From Torreya grandis (taxonomy: Eukaryota; Streptophyta; Pinopsida; Cupressales; Taxaceae), in contig JARHVA010000397.1 in NCBI GenBank assembly GCA_037957365.1, forward strand, positions 2,640,001-2,704,000: a DNA stretch of 64,000 bases, written 5' to 3'. A program made the position numbers and the translations under genes. Below, one piece after another: positions 56,400 through 64,000 of this stretch. Positions within the stretch are counted from its first letter, which is position 1. Each line of letters starts with the position of its first letter. The notes under the pieces were generated by a model, which saw only the letters and a program-made list of their open reading frames with translations, made no database searches and was not told the DNA's origin.

Positions 56400-56931
56400 G
56401 GCACCTTGCCAGTTTGGTAGTCTTCATCTCTAGATAATATTCTTAGAGAAAAAACATCCACTTACCTCTCCTTTATCCAAGTTCACATTGAATAAGCATG
56501 ATCTTAGTGGTAAGGTCTGGTAGTATTGCATGCATCTTATTTCTAAGGATATAGTACCTAAAATTTTTCACTACCTTAACCAAAACACATGCTTGTTTTT
56601 CAACCAAAGAGTAGTTTAACTCAACATTTTTAAGGTTAGTTCTCATAAAATCTATTATATGGTCACATCCATCTATATTCTAAGTTATAACTACAACTAT
56701 TATATGATCTGAAACAAAGGAGTAAAGATAAAAATCTTTAGTAAAGTCTAGACTTATTAGGACTGGGGCTTGTCCAATTACCTCTTTGATGTCTTTGAAA
56801 GCCTTTTTGGTCTCTTCATTCCAAGTGATATTAACATCTTTCTTCAACATTTCATTCAAAGGTCTCACTATTTCTTCAAAACTAGAAATGATCTTTTTTA
56901 CAAAGTTTATCTTACCAAATAATGACTTCAA
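56400..56931 (-). pseudogene. B3 RT-linked RNase H remnant
   Basis: The open minus-strand piece 56931-56680 reads SLFGKINFVKKIISSFEEIV, RPLNEMLKKDVNITWNEETK, KAFKDIKEV then DFTKDFYLYSFVSDHIIVVV. This is the region after the RT thumb plus the start of RNase H. The LYxDAS motif is replaced by LYSFVS, as in B2. Further down a decayed YSLVEKQACVLVKVVKNF-like part and a conserved RYYILRNKMHAI-like part follow (about 56610-56520). Confidence 0.65.
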
Positions 56932-56939
56932 TTCCTTCC

Positions 56940-57660
56940 TATATTAGATATTGCATTTAATCTATCAGGGTCTATAGAGATTCCCTCCTTAGTGATAACA
57001 TGTCCTAATAGTTTTTCCTTAGTTTTACAAAAAAATATTTTCTTTGGGTTGAGAGAAATCTCATACCTTCTACATCATTAAAATACCTATTGTAGGTGAA
57101 TAATATTATCCTCCCTATTTTTAGAAATGATAGTCAGATCATTCATGTATATGATAATGAACTTACCTACAAGACCTTGGATATCATGATCCATAGCCCT
57201 TTGAAAAGTGGCTTCTACATTTATAAGTCCAAATGGTATTCTTTTGTAAGCAAAGGTTCCCCACTTAGTAGTAAATGTAGTTTTCATCCTATCTTCTTGG
57301 TTCACCAATGCCTAGATATAACTTGAAAATTCATCAAAAAAAGACATCATGGTAGATCCAAAAACAATTTGGATTACTTGGTCAAGAGAAGGTAGGGGAT
57401 ACCTATCTTTCTCAAATGCTCTATTAAGATTTCTAAAATCAATACATAATTTTATTTTACCATTTTTATTCCTAATTGGTATTAGGTTATCTATCCAAGT
57501 GGAGTGTCTAATCGGAAACACAATATTTACAACTAATATCTTCTTGACCTATTTGTATATCAAAGATTCTAAGATAGGGTTGACTAGCCTCTACTTTTGT
57601 CTGAACGGTTTGAAATTTTCCTTTAAAGTTATGGTATGTGTTATGACCTTTGGATAAAAT
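56940..57660 (-). pseudogene. B3 reverse transcriptase remnant
   Basis: MFPIRHSTWIDNLIPIRNKN, KIKLCIDFRNLNRAFEKDRY and PLPSLDQVIQIVFG lie in the open piece 57521-57312. The next open piece (57308-57087) reads KTTFTTKWGTFAYKRIPFGL then NVEATFQRAMDHDIQG and the catalytic box FIIIYMNDLTI, with YMND at 57149-57138. The second Asp of YMDD is Asn, a G-to-A change that would abolish polymerase activity. The LNPKK..F motif follows near 57045. This is the best-preserved RT of family B in the window. Confidence 0.85.
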
Positions 57661-58166
57661 ATATTTAGGTCATCATAGGACTATGCTACAACATATTTAT
57701 AGTTGGTAAACAATTCTTTGGCTCTTTTTGACTCAATAATTGTATAGGCTATACCAATATTAACTAGATTAGGTTGAATTTGAATTCTAAGATTAATTAC
57801 ATTATAATACTTCCCACCTACTTTGGGAATTTTTATAGTCTCAGCTATTTTGTCAAAATTGATTAGTCTCTCTAAGGCTATCATCCCTTTGTGGATATTA
57901 TTTTCATTTAACTAAATGACCTTGGCATCATGTTTGTCTTAAACTTTTTCATCACCAATGGTATTTTCATTGGATTCATCAATGACATGAGCTTCAAATG
58001 CTCCTAAGCTAGCCATGAACTCTAGGATATATTGGTCATCACTAAATACCTATAAATGGTTTCTATTATCAAAGATTGAAGGTAATGTAACTAACTATAT
58101 ACTAAGGTTTTGGGAGTCTTTGTTTGGCATAAGATTGGAATTTATTGAGGCAAGCTCATTAGTAGC

Positions 58167-58620
58167 CTAGTTCTCTTCCCCAAGGATGGAAACAATGTTG
58201 AAAGAATCAAAAGATTCAATCAAATCATAGACTTTGAACTTATATTTTTTAAGATAGGACAACTTGCATTTATATTTACTTTTGACCTTGTTAACTACTA
58301 GTTTAGATTCACCAAAAACTAATAGTTCTTTGACCTTGTGTTTGATTGCAAATTGTAATCCAAGAATAATTAATTCATACTCAGCCAAATTATTGGTGCA
58401 TGAGAATTGAAGTTTGTAAGAGGAATTGTATTCTATCCTAATGGAATTGATTAATACCACTCTTATTCTAGAACCTAATTTACATCTATCACCATCAAAA
58501 TATATCTTCCATAACCTAGGAATAACATGATATGTTTTGGAGTTACATACCTTTGTGGTTTCAAGAGTGTAAACACTAGGATATAAGTTAACCATGTCAC
58601 CCATCTCATTTATTGCATTG
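58167..58620 (-). pseudogene. B3 RNase H (aRNH-type) located before RT
   Basis: It lies within the longest open piece of the window (58790-58167, 207 codons), whose start MVDIPDAYGMILIRDWTRTL is the end of the protease. The RNase H reads RLWKIYFDGDRCKLGSRIRV (first Asp about 58491), CTNNLAEYELIILGLQFAIK with the Glu, then LLVFGESKLVVNKVKSK, where the third acidic residue is Glu rather than Asp, and a helical end. Protease, aRNH, then RT is the same order as in B2, so it is not an artefact of one broken copy. One unbroken frame carries protease end and aRNH. Confidence 0.8.
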
Positions 58621-58739
58621 TACTCGATGATCATATGCTTAATTTTAAGCTCTCTCTCTATGTTGATTTGGTTTGGGAATCCCTTCCAAGGAAACCACAT
58701 ATGTGAACAATTTATCGACATATAATCATTTAAGGTCCT

Positions 58740-59180
58740 AGTCCAGTCTCTGATTAATATCATCCCATAAGCATCAGGGATGTCCACCACTTGGATATAA
58801 ATGAACTATTATATATTTGTTTTAGAGGCAATCTACATGTGGACATTTAATAACTCACCAATTATTTTGACCTTTTATTTATCTAATTGAGTCAAAACCC
58901 TATCAATTTTAATTAGAGAAAAACCTAATTACTCACAAATACATTTAGGCATAATATTTATAGATGCAATATAATCTAACAAATAGTTATGCAAATTCTT
59001 ACCAAATATCCTAACTATAAGTAGGAAAGGGGGAACATCTACTTTAATTTTGTGTATTGAAACATTAGCATGTGTAAACTTTTGAGACTTACCAGGCTTC
59101 TTAGACAAAAATTCCAACAACATATCCCTTTGTTCTATGATATGTGTCAAATCATGCAAGGTAATGTTAGTTTTAATCTT
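58740..59180 (-). pseudogene. B3 protease region remnant
   Basis: The open piece 59159-58929 reads MHDLTHIIEQRDMLLEFLSK, KVDVPPFLLIVRIFGKNLHN then LLDYIASINIMPKCICE, matching the D.GAS.NIMP...C pattern of Tat-type proteases. The catalytic triad appears as DYIAS, with the first Asp kept and the Gly lost. The IxAYGMxLxRDW end is in the next open piece, at 58784-58743. It would process the polyprotein in an intact element. Confidence 0.7.
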
Positions 59181-59299
59181 TTCATGTCCTCTACTATGTT
59201 ATATCTAGTACTATTGGCAGAATTAGATGCATCAACATTATGCTTATAAGTACTTCCCTAAGGAGGTTGTGGATTATTATCTGAGGTAGTATTAGGAGG

Positions 59300-60860
59300 A
59301 GTGTCAAAGTTATTTGGAGGAATTGAAGTGGTCAATCGTTGATTATTCTCCTTGTTTCTTAGAGGATAAGTCTTCTTAAAAAAAATTTAAAAAGCATGAA
59401 TCTATTTATGAATATCCTTAGGCTCATTATTCTTTTGGAAAGGAAACTCAAATGTGTACACCATGAGAGTTAAATCTACAGATCTGGATGACCTTAAAGA
59501 ATTAGATGTACTTGAATTATTATCCTTATTAGGGATAACTTAAAAAGTATCTAAATATTTTTGAAAGGCTTCAAAAGCATTAAAAATATCAACACAGTCT
59601 ATTTCTCCATGATTGAAACTGAAATGAACTCTAAAATAGTTAGGTGAAGCAACATCAACAAGATTTATATCAGGCACATTCTTACTAGAAGATGGCTCAT
59701 TATTCCTTTTCTTGTGGTAATTATCCTTCTAAAATTTTTTAGTGGGCCTATTGAGAATTTTAAAGGATAAATTCTTACCAGAGCTTTCTCTGATATTACC
59801 TACTTGATTTTACAACTAAAGGAAGTTAGTGATAAGCTTTTAAACCATTTTGAGGATAGAGTCATTCTCATTCTTTGGTGCCTCAAAATTATGAAATTTA
59901 GCTATACAAATTAAATCTTTTTGATCTATGGATGAGATCCATTAGAAACATTGTTTAGGAATCTTAGGTTTTGAGTAAGGTGTGCATGACTCAAAGGTAG
60001 TTGGTTCAAGACTAGAAGTTGGTTCAAGATAGGCACATTTTGGCTGATATTGGGAATGATATTTAGAACATGTAATTATGGATTGACATTAGGAATGGAG
60101 TATGCCAATTTTCCTTTGAGTTGCATCTAGTCATTAATGATCACAACCTTAGCATAAGCTAAAGCTAATGTATTCATGGGCCCACTATCTCTCTTTATAA
60201 ACATAGAAGTTATGAAATCCATGGTATCCTTATAGATTTCTAAGGCTCAAGCTTCATCATAAATGTAAGGAGCTATGGTCCTACTAAACATATTATAAAA
60301 TCTAACATTGAAGGCTCTGATGGGCTCATTTACATCTCTTTTCACTATGGTGAATTACTGGTACAGGACACATGGACTAATTATTTTAACAAATTGATCA
60401 ATGAAAACATTATTAAAATCAACCCAACTGGTAATGTAGTCTTCAAGAAGGTTTAGAAACCATTCATATGCAACATATTTGAAAGTAAAAGGAAATATTC
60501 TACATGTTACATCTTCATGAGTCACATTCAACAATCTTAAAGCAACTTTGAAACTCTTGTTGTGTTCTTCAGTAGTTATAATGCCACTAAGACTAAATGT
60601 TGGCAAATACTTTTCAATATTATGAATAAGGTCATGTACCACACTTGGCACATTGATTGAATAACCACATAGCCAAGCCATACCTTAACAAGGATCAAAC
60701 ATAGGAGTACCCTAAATTGGTGAAGTTGGTAAAGACTTTAAAGGTCTGCACCTACCTTTGTCTCACCTAGTTCTCCTATAAACTTATAATGAAAGCAAAG
60801 GATCTCTAGTCTCTAAACATGACCTTGTCCTAATTCTTGGTAATTATAGATTATGGTATT
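59300..60860 (-). pseudogene. gag: B3 gag remnant
   Basis: The open minus-strand piece 60681-60355 holds the Retrotrans_gag signature: MAWLCGYSINVPSVVHDLIH, HEDVTCRIFPFTFKYVAYEW, LLEDYITSWVDFNNVFIDQF (the SW.DF...F..F block) and SPCVLYQ. Upstream, from about 60850, the sequence is collinear with the B2 gag start. Downstream, pieces with NPISKSNQ-like and zinc-knuckle-region remnants run to about 59300. It matches the B2 gag throughout and extends the B2 stop-containing region. Confidence 0.75.
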
Positions 60861-61347
60861 TGACTTTTGTTTGAAATATAATGTGTGAATTTTATCTTTA
60901 TAGGGAATAAAGATCAAACTTGCACATTAAGTAAATTTTGTAAATATTTATATAAAGGATGACAAAGGACAATAATATTTAACTAAGTTAGCTCAAATAT
61001 GTATCCAAACACATAAATTTGATTTATCTTTACACTTTTAATCTCAAATAAACTCAAATTTGCTAAGTGTATATCAATATTTGATCAAAACGACTATTAC
61101 TAACCTCAAACCTATTGAATTGACAAATATTAAGCCATATTTTCCAAAATTAAGCATATATCTTCAAATAATGTTGATCTTTGTCTAAATGAAGCACAAA
61201 TATTGGCATAACACCATAAAGATCAGTGATATTTACACAATTGAGCAAAAAATGACATAGTTTTATAAAGGTTACACCAATATTTGAACACAATTCATAA
61301 GAATGAGCAAAGATACTTCAAATCTATAAAGATCTAACTAGGATATC

Positions 61348-61360
61348 CTTTTATCACTAG
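61348..61360 (-). promoter_or_regulatory. Decayed primer binding site of B3
   Basis: The minus strand reads TAGTGATAAAAGG, at the position where B2 has TGGCGCTAGGAGG. Most differences are G-to-A or C-to-T. Confidence 0.4.
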
Positions 61361-62315
61361 TGAAGCTCCTCTTATTGATGCTTGAATATGTATCACAAGT
61401 GCCCAGAGTGTTAAATAACACTTCTCATTTTAGAATGCATGAGTTTTAGGTTGTGATAATGCTATTATTTGTTGATATAATAGAGGCAAAACAAGTGGAC
61501 TATTTCACAATATTTATAAAGTTTGATTGTTGGGAGCCACCATGGCCAAATAGTTGATCTATGTAAAATATAAAGTATATTATGCTAATAATGGTGAATT
61601 ATGATCAAGACTTAATATAAATATTAATCTAATACTAATATTTACAATGGAAATTAAGCTAGAGTAATATGGTTAAAAAGAGGAAAAGGAAAGGTAAGAC
61701 AAAGAAGAGATGTTGATTTTCATTCCAAACATCATGACAAAGTTCAAATATCATCTAGGCCTATACTTAACCAATAAATGACATGAAGTAGCATAAACTC
61801 AAATCCTATCACACATCAGGAAAAATTCTAAGGAATATAGGGAATAATGTAAATAATAACCAATTTTACTTAAAAAATTTACCCCTGCAAGCAAACAACA
61901 TTAGCCCAAATGCAAGAAGAGTAAGAAAATGAAATTAACTTAAGAAATTTTAATTAACCTAGTATTGGCACAAGTTAACAGCTCTGCATTCAAATGTACA
62001 CACTAAGAATTCATAAGAACCATTCAAATATAGAAGTTATAACAAATAAGTGAGAGAGAAGCTAGGATACCAAAAGACACAAGTAAATTTGGAAAAACTT
62101 TGTAGAATTCCTTGGTTATATTAATTATTCAAAAGTTGTAACTGGTTTTGGCTCATAAAAATCCCTCCCTTTTTACCATTAAAAATGCTCCTTCTATAAG
62201 ACACAAGGAAGTATGTTGGTCAATCCTATCCAATTATAAAAGTACAAGTGTGAAGACAGTTATCCTTTCTACAAATGTTCTAAAATACACTAGACTTTCC
62301 CCAATGGACTGATCT

Positions 62316-62843
62316 CATTAGAGGAAATTTAGATGTAAAATGGGCCTTGTAATAAATCCTTTAAAAAAAATTACAAATTATTTAAATAAATATTTAAAAA
62401 ATCACTTAACCACATGGGTTAAGTGGGACCACATAGTTATATGATGACTCATCAAAATATTTCTTCACTTTACTTGCTATATTTATTAGATAGTCCTTGC
62501 GCTTTTTTATTTCTTAAAAGTCAAACTCAATCTTAAGTTTCTAAAAACTACACAAGTCAATTTGTTATTATGTGAGAAAATTATTATATATTTCCAACTC
62601 GCATTTTATTATTTTAATTTGTATTTCTAAATATACTTAATAGTCAAGAATTTTTATTGTAAATAATTTTTATTAAAATTATCTTTGTAAATAATATTTA
62701 TATCCATTATCCAAATAATAATATTTATTATCCTTAAGGAATGATGTCATATTTTAAATGATTTAGATTTGTTTCATATGTCATTATTCATATTTTGGGG
62801 ATTTTCTTAGGAGGACCATTTTACATTTAAATTTTCCCTAATG
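62316..62843. mobile_element. 528-bp insert with terminal inverted repeats (MITE-like)
   Basis: It interrupts the B3 5' LTR between GGACTGATCT and ATAGGCAATG, which are joined in three other LTR copies (for example minus 31935-31910). The outer 28 bp (62316-62343 and 62816-62843) form inverted repeats starting CATTAGRG, with a weaker match to about 47 bp. The interior is AT-rich without coding potential. No target-site duplication is visible, so the class is open. Confidence 0.65.
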
Positions 62844-62999
62844 ATAGGCAATGTGTCTTACAAGCTATACATGCCTTTAAAAAGAGTATTCCACTATCAA
62901 AATATACAATGCTTAACTACAAGAAGAATATTCTAAATTTGACTAATATTTGGGACCCTTGTGTTACTAAAGTCCTATGTTATTATTGTAGGGTCTTCA

Positions 63000-63650
63000 T
63001 TATTCTCTAATACTGATCCTCAACTAGCTCAAGTTTGGTAATTTGTTTCATGAAGAGCTCCTTCATTTGTCCTGCTAAGTTCTTGTGATGTTTATCTACC
63101 CCTCTTAATGCCTTTTGATGTTTATGTCTTTAGTAATTTATTCTTATATTATTAGAATCACATCCATGACCCTAATATTATCTATCCTAGATTTCCCTTG
63201 GTTCTTTCTCCTTCTTGCATGACTAGGGTAGCTTTGTGCTTAAACTCCTCATCAATGATGAGGCATATGGAGCTGAATGTAGTTGGCTTGGTGATCATGG
63301 TCCTAAAAAAGTGTTCCATCATGATTTATAGTTTCTTGTCATCCTCAAGGAGACTTTCCAATTTACCAGACCAGGTGCTCAAACCCTTGAACTTGTCCAC
63401 AAGCAATCTTATGACTTTATTTAAATGAGATAGGCTAATCATTTTGAAACTAGGAATTTGATCTTCATTCAAGACATTGATCAAATCTTTTATTCTATCC
63501 CTTGATTTATAATATTGGTCATGGATTTGTTCAAATTTCTCACTAGTGGATTATAATTCAACTTTTGGGTTAGATTCTCTTGCACAAGTAATAATCCAAT
63601 CTTTTTTGGCTTGATTATGGTGAATAAAGGACCGAACTAGGGATCTTGTA
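63000..63650 (-). pseudogene. LTR-embedded ORF, short form, in the B3 5' LTR
   Basis: The minus strand reads NVLNEDQIPSFKMISLSHLN (about 63484-63425), LLVDKFKGLSTWSGKLESLL (about 63413-63354), then ITKPTTF and CLIIDEEFKHKATLVMQ (about 63279-63229). It matches the B3 3' LTR copy and the C-terminal third of the long ORF. This is the fifth copy in the window. Function unknown; broken. Confidence 0.55.
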
Positions 63651-64000
63651 TGTGCCTAAGGACTTTTGAAGGTTTTTGAAATGATATAATGGTGGTAGAT
63701 ACTTAAACTTTCACATGATTTGTTACTTAAATCCCAATTAGACTATGTGCTTATGCCCTTATATTTCTTGACTCTACAAGATCTTCCACCTGGCACATTA
63801 TACTCATGTGGCTCTAATGTGGCATCACTGTGGCATTAGTTTGCCATTTTAATGGCATTTTTCTCATTCATATTTAAAAAATGAGTGTTTCCTTTTAAAA
63901 TTCTCACTTTATTTCATGCTATTAGATCATCCCTACATAGATCAATGTGGACCATCAATATTGATCTAAGAATTTGAACACCTTTAGCTACTAGCTACAT

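Larger units (their letters stand above)
50320..64000 (-). mobile_element. Element B3: family B element on the minus strand, inserted in the B2 3' LTR
   Basis: On the minus strand, from high to low coordinate: 5' LTR (64000 or beyond to about 61375), primer-site region, gag, PR, aRNH, RT, RNase H, IN, then a 3' LTR ending TATTACCA at 50320. Both LTRs share the U5 hairpin, the terminal CACTNTGGGCACNTRTGATACATATT block and an ORF fragment. The junction at 50319/50320 falls inside the B2 LTR, exactly at the B3 LTR terminus. This fits a nested insertion; the rest of the B2 LTR should then lie beyond the window. All coding parts are broken. Confidence 0.8.
61375..64000 (-). repeat. B3 5' LTR (runs off the right edge)
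   Basis: The minus-strand LTR end AAGCATCAATA lies at 61386-61376. It contains the U5 hairpin (about 61535), a decayed TATA (about 62197), an ORF fragment (63000-63650) and an inserted element at 62316-62843. It is collinear with the B3 3' LTR apart from that insert. Confidence 0.7.

Overview
The window looks like intergenic DNA from a seed plant with a very large, repeat-filled nuclear genome; a gymnosperm or conifer is my best guess. The reasons are AT-rich sequence with strong loss of CG, nested plant-type Ty3/gypsy elements of the Tat group with very long LTRs, and no host gene, tRNA, rRNA or bacterial-style gene. All coding sequence I can recognise belongs to transposable elements and is broken. 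Many in-frame stops sit where homologous copies have Trp or Gln, as expected from decay of methylated cytosine.

Layout. 1-1.9 kb: AT-rich, nothing recognised. 1.9-5.2 kb (+): a 5'-truncated L1-type LINE with endonuclease end, reverse transcriptase, zf-RVT and RNase H. 5.25-6.85 kb (+) and 7.44-8.06 kb (-): two unrecognised coding-like remnants. 8.5-25.35 kb (+): element A, a Tat-type Ty3/gypsy element with 5' LTR, gag with two zinc knuckles and a proline-rich insert, PR, RT, RNase H, a second RNase H (aRNH), IN, then an antisense ORF with a plant mobile domain (PMD), a polypurine tract and the first 618 bp of the 3' LTR.

25.35-64 kb: a second Tat-like family, B, in several nested copies. B1 (+) keeps only IN and its 3' LTR (to 29970). 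A stretch with only LTR sequence follows (29971-32886). B2 (+) has a 5' LTR (32887-37774), gag-PR-aRNH-RT-RNH-IN (38.3-44.1 kb) and a 3' LTR that is cut at 50319. B3 (-) starts exactly there and runs past the right edge, with a 3' LTR (50.3-54.6 kb), internal region (55.0-61.4 kb) and 5' LTR (61.4 kb onward).

Most notable: (1) the family B LTRs are several kb long and carry an unrecognised ORF of up to about 1000 codons, on both sides of B2 and, in shorter form, of B3; (2) two of the LTR joins restart within about 13 bp of the same LTR position, next to a conserved hairpin; (3) family B has an RNase H before RT while element A has it after RT; (4) a palindrome before the LTR TATA box differs between copies yet stays perfectly palindromic; (5) a 528-bp insert with long terminal inverted repeats interrupts one LTR. 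Coordinates for degenerate coding regions are approximate because of frameshifts, and all identity statements are by eye.
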